The position numbers were made by a program, and so were the translations under genes. The notes under the pieces were generated by a model. The model was not told where the DNA came from, did no database searches, and saw only the letters and a list, made by a program, of their open reading frames with translations. This document shows positions 1-5,588 of a DNA stretch of 6,472 nucleotides, piece by piece. This stretch comes from CAYSPU01 sp964432995 (GTDB lineage Bacteria > Verrucomicrobiota > Verrucomicrobiia > Limisphaerales > JAHDYP01). The stretch is from contig CAYSPU010000303.1 of the NCBI GenBank assembly GCA_964432995.1, forward strand, positions 1 through 6,472. Reading direction: 5' to 3'. Numbering within the stretch: position 1 is the first letter of the stretch; the number at the start of each line of letters is the position of its first letter.

Positions 1-312
1 AGGCGGGAGGCAGTTGGAGGTTCGGAGGCGTGTTCGGCGTCTGGGGCTGCTGCCCTGGCGGTCGGACGGAGCGCGACACGTCTCGGGTCGCAGCAGCAAC
101 GAGCAGGCGGGAGGCGGGCAGAGGTTCGGTAGCGCGTTCGGCGTGTGGTGCTGCTGCCCTGGCGGTCGGACGGAGCGCGACACGTCTCGGGTCGCAGCAG
201 CAACGAGCAGGCGGGAGGCGGGCAGAGGTTCGGAAGCGCGTCCGGCGTGTGGTGCTGCTGCCCGCCGGGACGTCGGGCGGTCCGCGGCCGGTTGCGTACA
301 GCAGCGGCGAGA
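1..312. repeat. Tandem array of a 104-bp unit, three copies
   Basis: The 10-mer AGGCGGGAGG recurs at 1, 105 and 209, giving an exact 104-bp period. Copies 1 and 2 differ at about nine positions, all in the first 45 bases; the remaining 59 bases are identical. Copy 3 nearly matches copy 2 for its first 54 bases, then diverges, but returns in register at 299-310 (CAGCAGC followed by CGAG). This mosaic fits unequal exchange or slippage. The period is not a multiple of three, so the same peptide appears in successive frames, which argues against coding. The array begins at base 1 and probably extends beyond the window. Confidence 0.93.
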
Positions 313-328
313 TGGGGACCGCGACGGG

Positions 329-349
329 CTGCAGCCGTCTCGGCCGCAG
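329..349 (-). terminator. GC-rich hairpin downstream of the oxidoreductase, possible terminator
   Basis: A 9-bp stem with one mismatch and a 3-base loop (CTGCAGCCG, TCT, CGGCCGCAG) lies 43 bp past the stop codon of the minus-strand oxidoreductase gene. No T-run follows, so it does not meet the usual rule for an intrinsic terminator. It could equally be a chance GC-rich palindrome. Confidence 0.2.
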
Positions 350-391
350 GAATATCCGAGGGCAGGTGGGTCCCTCCCGCAGCCAGCGCCC

Positions 392-1861
392 TCAGCCTCG
401 AAACGGGTGCTTGTAGGGCGCGCGGTAGTCGCGCTTCAACAAGCGCGCCGCGGCCTTGTTGTCCATGATCGTCTTCTTCGCGTCGTCCCACACCACGCGC
501 GCATTCGTCTCGTACGATGCCATGGCCAACTGCACGGTCGCGGTTGACTGCCAGGCATCCGGAGGCGGACACGACGGCGGCCGTCGGGATCCCACCGCTT
601 CGAGGAAGTCCTTCATCTGAAGCATGCCGGCGTCGCTCTCCGCCTGGTGCACCTTGCGCTCCTGCTTGCTGTCCCGTGGGATCACCACCCAGCGGTTGTC
701 CGTCACGAACACCGTTTCCTTCTCCGCAAGGAAGAAGATGCCGTTGCTTGTCTCGGGGGTGTATTCCGCGGCGCCCCAGATATGATGGCTCCAGGTCACC
801 GGACAACTCGGGAAATCGAAATGCGCGGTCAGCACATCGGGTGTCGTGATCTGTCCCTTGAGGTGGTAGAGCCCGCCGGTCGCGGTCACAGCCGAAGGCA
901 GTCCCTCGCCGAGAATCCAGCGCGTGGCGTCCACCAGGTGAATCCCCCAGTCGACCAGGTGTCCGTGCCCGATCTCTTTCTCGAGGCGCCAGTTGATGTG
1001 GCCCACGTTCGGACTGTAGGGGATGAGCGGCGCGGGGCCGCACCAGAGATCCCAATCCAGCGAAGCGGGTGGCGGCTGCGGTTTGGCGTCCTTCATACCG
1101 GCCGTGTAGTGGATGTTCGCCTCCACCTGGACAATGCGACCGGCCTTGCCCGAGCGGAGGTAGTCGCGTGCCTGGCGAATGGCCGCCGCCTGCCGCCGCT
1201 GGAAACCGACCTGCACCACCCGACCCGATTTCTGCGCCGCCGCCACCATCGCCTGCCCTTCGCGCACGTCATACGCCAGCGGTTTCTCGCAGTAGACATC
1301 CACGCCGCGTTGGACCGCGTCGATGAACTGGAGCGCGTGCCAATGCGGCGGCGAGGCGATGATCACCGCCTGCAGTTCGGGCATCGCGAGCAAATCCCGA
1401 TGGTGCTTGAACGTCTTCGGTCGGCTCCCCTGCTTCTTCTCAATCTTCGCGGCGGCCTCCTCGAGGTGCTGGCTGTCCGCATCACAGACCGCAATCACTT
1501 CAACGCCGCCCACCTTGAAGGCGGCGTCCACATCCACCAGCCCATACCAACCGCAACCGATGAGGCCCAGCCTGAGCTTCGACCCCGCCGAACCGCTTTC
1601 GGCCGCCGACGAGCGCGTCAGTAACGAGACGAGTCCCGCGGCCCCGGCCAACGTCGTCCCCAGGAATCTCCGACGGGGCAGTGTCGTACCCTGAGCGCAG
1701 GACCCCCGCCCTGAGCCTCCGTCGGGAACCCCGGTACGGCCGTTAACCGAACAGAGGCTGGCACCCCGTGGCGCTTCGAACGGACTCCTCGAAGAAGGAC
1801 GGGGCGACGCGAAGCCGGCTGTCATTCGCAGCGGCAACTCGGAGTGGATGGATGCATTCAT
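392..1861 (-). CDS. Gfo/Idh/MocA family oxidoreductase with Tat signal
   Basis: A 489-aa predicted NAD(P)-dependent sugar or cyclitol dehydrogenase-like protein, probably exported folded to the periplasm. A twin-arginine motif (RRRFLG, residues 63-68) and a hydrophobic stretch ending near Ala86 form a Tat signal. The Rossmann core starts at about residue 96 with LGLIGCGWYG. The conserved EKP motif is at 192-194 (CEKPL), and the catalytic-type DWGIH is at 304-308 in the C-terminal alpha/beta domain. Start chosen: ATG at 1861, with AGGA nine bases upstream; the frame stays open to 2308, but that extension only reads through a REP-like repeat. Odd: about 62 residues precede the arginine pair, much of it low-complexity Gly/Ser/Pro/Arg, unusual for a Tat signal. 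Such exported family members are numerous in Planctomycetota and Verrucomicrobiota. The substrate cannot be told from the sequence. It is divergent from vapBC. Confidence 0.93.
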   Translation of the reverse strand: MNASIHSELPLRMTAGFASPRPSSRSPFEAPRGASLCSVNGRTGVPDGGSGRGSCAQGTTLPRRRFLGTTLAGAAGLVSLLTRSSAAESGSAGSKLRLGLIGCGWYGLVDVDAAFKVGGVEVIAVCDADSQHLEEAAAKIEKKQGSRPKTFKHHRDLLAMPELQAVIIASPPHWHALQFIDAVQRGVDVYCEKPLAYDVREGQAMVAAAQKSGRVVQVGFQRRQAAAIRQARDYLRSGKAGRIVQVEANIHYTAGMKDAKPQPPPASLDWDLWCGPAPLIPYSPNVGHINWRLEKEIGHGHLVDWGIHLVDATRWILGEGLPSAVTATGGLYHLKGQITTPDVLTAHFDFPSCPVTWSHHIWGAAEYTPETSNGIFFLAEKETVFVTDNRWVVIPRDSKQERKVHQAESDAGMLQMKDFLEAVGSRRPPSCPPPDAWQSTATVQLAMASYETNARVVWDDAKKTIMDNKAAARLLKRDYRAPYKHPFRG

Positions 1862-1870
1862 GATCGTGTT

Positions 1871-1876
1871 TCCTGG
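1871..1876 (-). promoter_or_regulatory. Ribosome binding site deciding the oxidoreductase start
   Basis: On the minus strand CCAGGA ends nine bases before the ATG at 1861. No comparable site precedes the next in-frame ATG at 1825, so 1861 is the preferred start. Confidence 0.6.
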
Positions 1877-1942
1877 TGGACAGTGGCAGCCAACGATTCG
1901 ATGCGGACTGGGGCCATGACCCCGGATGAATCCTCCTCTCTC

Positions 1943-1987
1943 GTCCCGCGGCCGCGGGACACCCTCTCCCCTCCGAGGGGGAGAGGG
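1943..1987. repeat. REP-like double hairpin
   Basis: Two palindromes sit one base apart. Bases 1943-1960 form a perfect 18-bp palindrome (GTCCCGCG-GC-CGCGGGAC). Bases 1962-1987 form a perfect 10-bp stem (CCCTCTCCCC with its complement) around a six-base loop. The second hairpin and its flank (minus-strand translation LTLALSPSEGRG) belong to a short dispersed intergenic repeat type that I recognise from many bacterial genomes. The element lies 82-126 bases upstream of the oxidoreductase start codon and would be in its 5' leader if transcription starts further upstream. Confidence 0.75.
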
Positions 1988-2319
1988 CCAGGGTGAGCGG
2001 GCGAGACTCACGGACAGGCTCATGGTGACGCGGTTGTGATTTCCCCACCACCCAAGCAGATCCCGGGACCCTCTGTCAAACCGCCGGAGCCCGACCCGGA
2101 TCCTCGCCTGAGTGGCGCTGGCGGTTCGGTCGTCCCCGGTCGACGCGCACTGTTCGCCCCTGCGGACGGGCGCTCTGTCGGCTCCGGGAAGATTCCACCT
2201 CGGCGGCGGGATCCGATACGAACTGTGGAGCCGAATCTGAACGCTGGAGTCTGAACCCGCGAGTATCCAGGTTGTCCGCGATGGGCCATGAGCCAAAAAC
2301 AACGCCAAGAAACGGGCCC

Positions 2320-2341
2320 AACGGCCTCAAAACGGCCTCAA
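2320..2341. repeat. Perfect 11-bp tandem duplication
   Basis: AACGGCCTCAA occurs twice in direct succession (2320-2330 and 2331-2341), about 75 bp upstream of the vapBC -35 box. It could be a simple slippage duplication or a paired regulator site. Confidence 0.75.
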
Positions 2342-2416
2342 CTTCACGGCAACCACCTCGCCCCGAGCCACTTGTCGTGGTCCGACCATGCACCGCCACG
2401 GGGCAACAGCACCATA

Positions 2417-2445
2417 TTGACAGCCATATGATCCACCCGTATCAG
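2417..2445 (+). promoter_or_regulatory. Predicted sigma70-type promoter of vapBC with operator-like dyads
   Basis: A perfect -35 box TTGACA (2417-2422) is followed after 17 bases by TATCAG (2440-2445, four of six matches to TATAAT). Transcription would begin near 2452-2453, at or next to the A of the vapB ATG, so the transcript would be leaderless or nearly so. No Shine-Dalgarno precedes that ATG, which agrees. CATATG (2425-2430), the TGAT/ATCA pair (2429-2432 with 2441-2444) and ATGCAT (2449-2454) are small dyads in and around the promoter that could be VapB operator half-sites. VapBC complexes typically repress their own promoters. Confidence 0.6.
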
Positions 2446-2452
2446 TGTATGC

Positions 2453-2692
2453 ATGAAGACGACGGTTGAGGTGGACGAGCAGAAGCTCCAGCGCGTGATG
2501 GATTTGTGCGCCATACGCACCCGCCGGGAAGCCATCGACCGGGCCCTGCCCGAACTCGAGCGCCAAGCCAATCTGAAGCAACTGCGCACCCGCAAGTGGG
2601 ACCCCGCTGCCTTGCGCGAGGCAGTCGACCCAGCTTACGACGTCCTAGAGCTTCGAAAGCAGGAGAAGCCTGGCCATGGAAATCCTGGTTGA
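2453..2692 (+). CDS. vapB: VapB-type antitoxin
   Basis: A 79-aa antitoxin of a type II toxin-antitoxin module. It should bind and neutralise the VapC RNase through its C-terminal tail and bind operator DNA through its N-terminus. Residues 1-8 (MKTTVEVD) look like the DNA-binding strand of a ribbon-helix-helix fold, followed by two helices (about residues 9-20 and 24-39, containing TRREAIDRAL). This pattern is typical of the short VapB family. The tail (about 40-79) is charged and carries KWDP, as expected of a flexible toxin-wrapping segment. Its stop codon overlaps vapC by 17 bases, implying translational coupling. No Shine-Dalgarno precedes the ATG; the promoter spacing suggests a leaderless start. 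Confidence 0.85.
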   Translation: MKTTVEVDEQKLQRVMDLCAIRTRREAIDRALPELERQANLKQLRTRKWDPAALREAVDPAYDVLELRKQEKPGHGNPG

Positions 2693-3071
2693 TTCGACGA
2701 TCTACATCTCGATGCTTCGGCAGGGACAGGATCCCCGACACGAGTTGGCCGGGTGGGCAGCCTCCGGCTGGCTCCACGGATGCGGTATCATTCGTGCCGA
2801 GGTTCTGCGCGGATGCCGGCATCCGGGCGTGAGAGACGACCTCGCCGCTTTCTTCGATCTCCTGTCCGAGCCCGAGATGGACGCGGCGTTCTGGCGTGAG
2901 GTCGCCGGACTTGCCTGGCGTTTGGACCGGCAGGGCGACGTGCTGCCCCTCACCGATCTGGCGCTCGCCACCGTCGCTTCGAACCTCGACGCGGCCGTGG
3001 TCTCGACCGACCCTCACTTCGCTCGCGTGCCGGGACTGCAGGTACTGGCCCAGGTTCCCGCGCTGGCTTGA
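2676..3071 (+). CDS. vapC: VapC-type PIN-domain ribonuclease toxin
   Basis: A 131-aa PIN-domain protein, full length for VapC. PIN toxins are Mg2+-dependent RNases, usually cutting tRNA or rRNA. The acidic metal-binding residues are in the expected places: Asp6 in the first strand (ILVDSTIYI), Glu42 (RAEVLRG), Asp94 (PLTDLALA) and Asp112 (VVSTDPHF). All appear intact, so the toxin is probably active. The start codon lies inside the end of vapB in another frame, with AGGAG (2661-2665) ten bases upstream. The target RNA cannot be predicted. A 168-bp gap containing a fold-back repeat separates it from the downstream nuclease gene on the same strand. Confidence 0.9.
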   Translation: MEILVDSTIYISMLRQGQDPRHELAGWAASGWLHGCGIIRAEVLRGCRHPGVRDDLAAFFDLLSEPEMDAAFWREVAGLAWRLDRQGDVLPLTDLALATVASNLDAAVVSTDPHFARVPGLQVLAQVPALA

Positions 3072-3103
3072 GCATTGGTGATACGTGGTCCTTCCGTCTG
3101 GAA

Positions 3104-3179
3104 CCACGAATCACACGAATGGACACCGGGAACGGCAAGCCCTGCCATTCCATCCGCGCCCATCCGCGCCATCCACGGT
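3104..3179. repeat. Fold-back intergenic repeat, asymmetric between strands
   Basis: The arms 3104-3137 and 3143-3179 form an imperfect palindrome around AGCCC. In the outer 23 positions, 14 pair as Watson-Crick and eight more differ only by transitions that would be G-U pairs in RNA read from the minus strand, leaving one mismatch. The inner eight positions (GAA-GGCA type) pair the same way, with a two-base bulge between the segments. In plus-strand RNA most of those eight would be A-C mismatches. The right arm includes a perfect 10-bp tandem duplication, CATCCGCGCC (3151-3160, 3161-3170). The left-arm motif (ACCACGAATCACACGAATGG) is related to 3955-3980, so this is a dispersed family. Confidence 0.75.
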
Positions 3180-3227
3180 CTTTTGCGCTTTCCTCCCGGC
3201 GAGTTCGGTTGCACATTCCGGCCAGCC

Positions 3228-3235
3228 AAGGAGGT
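3228..3235 (+). promoter_or_regulatory. Strong Shine-Dalgarno deciding the nuclease start
   Basis: AAGGAGGT lies four bases before the ATG at 3240. It rules in this start over the in-frame ATG at 3075, whose extra 55 codons only translate the intergenic repeat. Confidence 0.9.
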
Positions 3236-3239
3236 CAGA

Positions 3240-3905
3240 ATGTCCGACGCACCTGATCCGTCTCCGGTGCCGCTGCTCACGATCATTGCCGACGATCGCG
3301 AAGCCCAATGCCCGGTTCTCGAGGCCCTGCAGCCCCGACCCGGTGTCGCCGTCAAAGTCCAGCGACTCGCCCTCGGCGATTATGTCGTGGCCGACTGTGT
3401 TTTCGAACGGAAGACGATCGTCGACTTCGCACGCTCGCTCGTCGACGGCCGGCTGTTTTCGCAGGCGCACCGGCTGGTGCTGTCGACCACGCACTGCGCG
3501 CTGATCCTCGAGGGGCACGCTGCCGAACTGCCGTCAACAGGCGTGAGTCGCGAGGCCTTGCTGGGGAGCATGGTGACGCTGACGCTCGTCTTTCGGCTGC
3601 CCGTCCTGCGGACGTGGGATGCCACCGAGACGGCCAACCTGCTTTGCTACGCCGGACAGCAACTTGGGCGCGCGACCGACGACGTGCCGCTCTTTCATGG
3701 ACGCCGGCCCCGACAACGGCGGCGCCAGCGATTGGCCGTGCTCCAGAGCCTCCCGGGGATTGGACCGAAACGGGCGGTTCAGCTCCTCGACCATTTCCAG
3801 ACCGTGGCCGCGGTAGCAACGGCAACACCGGAGATGCTCGCGGGAGTCCCTGGCGTCGGCTCCGCCACGGCGCGCGCCGTTCATGAACTCCTCCATGCGC
3901 CCTGA
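3240..3905 (+). CDS. ERCC4 (XPF/Mus81)-type structure-specific nuclease with helix-hairpin-helix motifs
   Basis: A 221-aa compact XPF/Mus81-family endonuclease, expected to cut branched DNA such as flaps, forks or bubbles in repair or recombination. The ERCC4 nuclease core (about residues 12-145) has all the signature acidic and basic residues: ADDRE (17-21), LGDY (45-48), FERKTIVDF (55-63, the ERK-x3-D active site), DGRLFSQ (69-75) and EG (91-92). A basic linker (GRRPRQRRRQR, 154-164) leads to tandem helix-hairpin-helix motifs, LPGIGPKRAVQLL (171-183) and VPGVGSATARAV (203-214), which bind DNA and in the family mediate dimerisation. There is no helicase domain. The layout matches short archaeal XPF. 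The family is well known in archaea and eukaryotes but uncommon in bacteria. The gene follows vapBC on the same strand, with its own strong ribosome binding site. Confidence 0.92.
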   Translation: MSDAPDPSPVPLLTIIADDREAQCPVLEALQPRPGVAVKVQRLALGDYVVADCVFERKTIVDFARSLVDGRLFSQAHRLVLSTTHCALILEGHAAELPSTGVSREALLGSMVTLTLVFRLPVLRTWDATETANLLCYAGQQLGRATDDVPLFHGRRPRQRRRQRLAVLQSLPGIGPKRAVQLLDHFQTVAAVATATPEMLAGVPGVGSATARAVHELLHAP

Positions 3906-3952
3906 GGAAGACCTCGTGAACTCAGGGCAGGGCACGAAGTCCGCAGAGAAGA

Positions 3953-4001
3953 GAACCACGGATGAACACCGATGGACACGGATCTGTGGAAGCAGATCCG
4001 T
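3953..4001. repeat. Dispersed repeat with perfect 9-bp hairpin
   Basis: The left part (GAACCACGGATG... GGACAC) resembles the left arm of the fold-back at 3101-3127. It runs into a perfect 9-bp stem, ACGGATCTG (3978-3986) with CAGATCCGT (3993-4001), around a six-base loop. It lies about 75 bp after the nuclease stop and could help end transcription, but no T-run follows. Confidence 0.65.
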
Positions 4002-4026
4002 CTGACTCGCCAAACCTGCGTTCTCC

Positions 4027-4054
4027 ATCCCCGGGGCAGTCCTGATCCCCGGGG
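4027..4054. repeat. Paired ATCCCCGGGG direct repeats
   Basis: ATCCCCGGGG occurs at 4027-4036 and 4045-4054, starts 18 bp apart. Each contains the self-complementary CCCCGGGG, so the two copies can also pair with each other. Function unknown. Confidence 0.6.
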
Positions 4055-4211
4055 AAAACCGGGATGCGACGAAGCCAAGCAGGGGGTTCCTCGGGCATAG
4101 GATGAGCCCCAGGGATGCGAGTTACCGTGTGTGCGGTGAGATGCAAACGTATGGATTCGGGGAGAACAACAGCCACGAAGTAACAAAGGAGGCGGAACTC
4201 GAGAAACGCGA

Positions 4212-4255
4212 AATACGTCATTTGCCCGATTGGCCCAGGTGCGACCACGTGCTAG
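4212..4255. repeat. 44-bp dispersed repeat, copy 1
   Basis: Bases 4212-4235 match 5589-5612 at 23 of 24 positions. After a weaker stretch, GTGCTAG (4249-4255) matches 5626-5632 in exactly the same register, so the shared unit is 44 bp. This copy ends 30 bp upstream of the lipoprotein start codon. It is too conserved for chance but is not a feature type I recognise. Confidence 0.75.
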
Positions 4256-4285
4256 ACGCCCTGGATGCTACCCGTCCATGTGCCA

Positions 4286-5101
4286 ATGAATACACGATTC
4301 CGCTCGATCTCTTCGTTCCTCGGCGTTGCCGCCCTGGGTATGTGCCTCGTCGTGGGTCCCGGTTGCGCCGGCCCGGGGGCTGCCATTGTTCCCGAGGTTT
4401 CCAATGCCGCCACCAAGAAACTCGTGGTCTTCCCGGTGCGCGGCCAGCCCGTTTCCGTCATGTGGCAGCACGACTCCACGTTCGTCTTGGGCGGCTTGGT
4501 CGGAGCCGCCATCGAGGCTGGGGCCTCGGCAAGTCATCGGAGCGGCATGATCGAACGACTGAACCGGGACGCTGCCGATTTCGAGCCAACGCGGGTTTTG
4601 GCGGAGGAGTGCGTGAAGTTGCTGCGGGACTCCTCCGAAGTGAAGTTCCAGAGCGTGGAGCTCTCCGCGGAGACGCTGGATTTGCCCGGTGCCAGCGCTC
4701 TCTGGGCGCAGGAAACGCGCCCGTTCAAGGGGCTGGAGCACCACAACAAGTGGCTTCGCCTGTCGTGCAATTGGCACCGTGCCAAGAGCCCGGCACCTTC
4801 CGCCGACGTGCTGAAGCAGGCATCCGACAGCCTGGCCCTCGAGGTGACATTCGTCTGGAGTTGGTTAAACCACAGCGACGAATTGCAGTTGGTCCCAATG
4901 ATGGTTCTGCGGGACCCCTCGAATGGTGAAGTAGTTGGGCGCTCGGGTCTGATGGAAGTCCCCAAGACCCACATCAGCCCCGTCACGGAGGACAGCGACT
5001 TGCGGCAGTTCGAGCACGACTTCCGCCTCGCGGCCAACAACGCCGCCCTGCAGGCCCTCCGCCGCATGAAACTCCTTTGGGGGAGCCGACTGTCCATGTG
5101 A
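4286..5101 (+). CDS. Predicted lipoprotein of unknown function
   Basis: A 271-aa protein, not recognised as a known family. The N-terminus has a short positive region (MNTRFR), a hydrophobic core (residues 9-23) and Cys27 after VGPG, which reads as a lipoprotein signal although the lipobox is not canonical (Gly at -3, Pro at -2). After processing it would be anchored in the envelope. A small-residue segment (LGGLVGAAIEAG, 68-79) resembles a glycine zipper and could insert in or pack against membrane. The rest is a soluble mix of strands and helices without catalytic motifs that I can identify. Start: ATG 4286 gives the cleanest signal peptide; ATG 4265, seven codons upstream, is also possible, and neither has a good Shine-Dalgarno. 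The high GC at third codon positions supports this frame. It is flanked on both sides by repeats and has no operon partner. Confidence 0.75.
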   Translation: MNTRFRSISSFLGVAALGMCLVVGPGCAGPGAAIVPEVSNAATKKLVVFPVRGQPVSVMWQHDSTFVLGGLVGAAIEAGASASHRSGMIERLNRDAADFEPTRVLAEECVKLLRDSSEVKFQSVELSAETLDLPGASALWAQETRPFKGLEHHNKWLRLSCNWHRAKSPAPSADVLKQASDSLALEVTFVWSWLNHSDELQLVPMMVLRDPSNGEVVGRSGLMEVPKTHISPVTEDSDLRQFEHDFRLAANNAALQALRRMKLLWGSRLSM

Positions 5102-5224
5102 CAGAGGAGTCGGATCGGCAAGTCCACGGTCGACCAGCACGGGCGGCCTCCAGAAACAACCTGCCGGAGAGTCCTCTCCTCCCATGAATCCCCCTACCCA
5201 TTCTGGGATACCACTTCGCATGAA

Positions 5225-5463
5225 AGGTGGGGCGACCTCTCCGAGGGCGCCGCAAGATGCTGTGTCCGTACACGAACCACTGGTTTCCGGCGCGATGCGG
5301 AGACCCGCTCACGAGTCCTCCACCTGGGGCTGCCGCGCAGGGGTCATCCGGAAGGCTGGAGGAGGGCGCCGAACCGAGCCCGGGAGCGAGTCTCTGCATC
5401 GTACCGGGATGAACCCGTCCGTTGGCTGCGTCCAGCGGCGCCCTCGGAGAGGTCGCCCCACCT
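5225..5463. repeat. 239-bp inverted-repeat (fold-back, MITE-like) element
   Basis: The outer arms 5225-5253 and 5435-5463 are perfect 29-bp inverted repeats (AGGTGGGGCGACC... ending GGCGCCGC). Homology resumes inside: 5293-5310 (CGATGCGGAGACCCGCTC) matches the complement of 5384-5401 at 16 of 18 positions, and TCCTCCA (5316-5322) pairs with TGGAGGA (5357-5363). The whole block can therefore fold as one long stem, or it is two copies of an element of about 85 bp in opposite orientation. No target-site duplication is seen and it encodes no transposase. It may be a non-autonomous mobile element or a REP/BIME-type repeat. Confidence 0.85.
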
Positions 5464-5535
5464 GGGGGTTCCTGCGAGATGTGCAGCCGCCGCTGCCGCG
5501 CCAATCGGGGCCGGAGCACGAACGACATCCCACTC

Positions 5536-5584
5536 TCCCTCCTGTCTCCTGTCTCCGGACTGCGGACTGCGGACTTCGGTCTGC
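5536..5584. repeat. Heptamer-phased short tandem repeat
   Basis: Seven consecutive 7-base units in one register: a TCCCTCC unit, two TGTCTCC, two GGACTGC, then GGACTTC and GGTCTGC. Two unit types share one 7-bp period, as in the heptameric short tandem repeats described from cyanobacteria. A period of seven keeps all frames open, which explains spurious open frames here. Confidence 0.8.
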
Positions 5585-5588
5585 CAAG

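Larger units (their letters stand above)
1862..2452. other. Divergent intergenic region between oxidoreductase and vapB
   Basis: This 591-bp spacer has no convincing gene. The open frames in it are GC-driven and run through repeats. It contains the oxidoreductase ribosome binding site (1871-1876), a double hairpin (1943-1987), an 11-bp tandem duplication (2320-2341) and the vapBC promoter (2417-2445). The last 50 bases are clearly more AT-rich than their surroundings, as expected of a promoter. No promoter for the oxidoreductase could be picked out with confidence. Confidence 0.7.
3906..4285. other. Repeat-rich intergenic region
   Basis: This 380-bp spacer holds no convincing gene. The plus-strand open frame from 4102 is arginine-rich and out of frame with the lipoprotein gene. 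The region holds an ACCACGGATG-type repeat with a 9-bp hairpin (3953-4001), two copies of ATCCCCGGGG (4027-4054) and a 44-bp dispersed repeat (4212-4255). AAAGGAGG (4185-4192) resembles a Shine-Dalgarno, but no start codon lies at a usable distance. No promoter was identified. Confidence 0.65.

Noticed and set aside
1..312. CRISPR array
   Set aside because: The 104-bp units are contiguous with no unique spacers between short conserved repeats.
14..547. Overlapping plus-strand open frames through the left end
   Set aside because: They arise from a 104-bp repeat read in successive frames; the peptides are repeated, Arg-rich and without any family resemblance.
647..1624. Long plus-strand open frame opposite the oxidoreductase
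   Set aside because: A shadow of a high-GC gene on the other strand; the minus frame has all the family motifs.
1862..2308. N-terminal extension of the oxidoreductase to an ATG at 2308
   Set aside because: It reads through a double hairpin repeat and has no ribosome binding site, while ATG 1861 has AGGA at nine bases.
2442..3107. 221-aa minus-strand open frame across vapBC
   Set aside because: Antisense to two well-recognised genes and lacking recognisable domains.
3075..3239. 55-residue extension of the ERCC4 nuclease
   Set aside because: It translates the fold-back repeat; the AAGGAGGT site at 3228 fixes the start at 3240.
4102..4929. 275-aa plus-strand open frame overlapping the lipoprotein gene
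   Set aside because: Arg/Gly-rich out-of-frame reading. The alternative frame has a signal peptide, normal composition and GC-rich third positions.
5086..5113. Hairpin around the lipoprotein stop codon as a terminator
   Set aside because: Short interrupted stem (CCGA/TCGG and CTGTC/GACAG) with no T-run.
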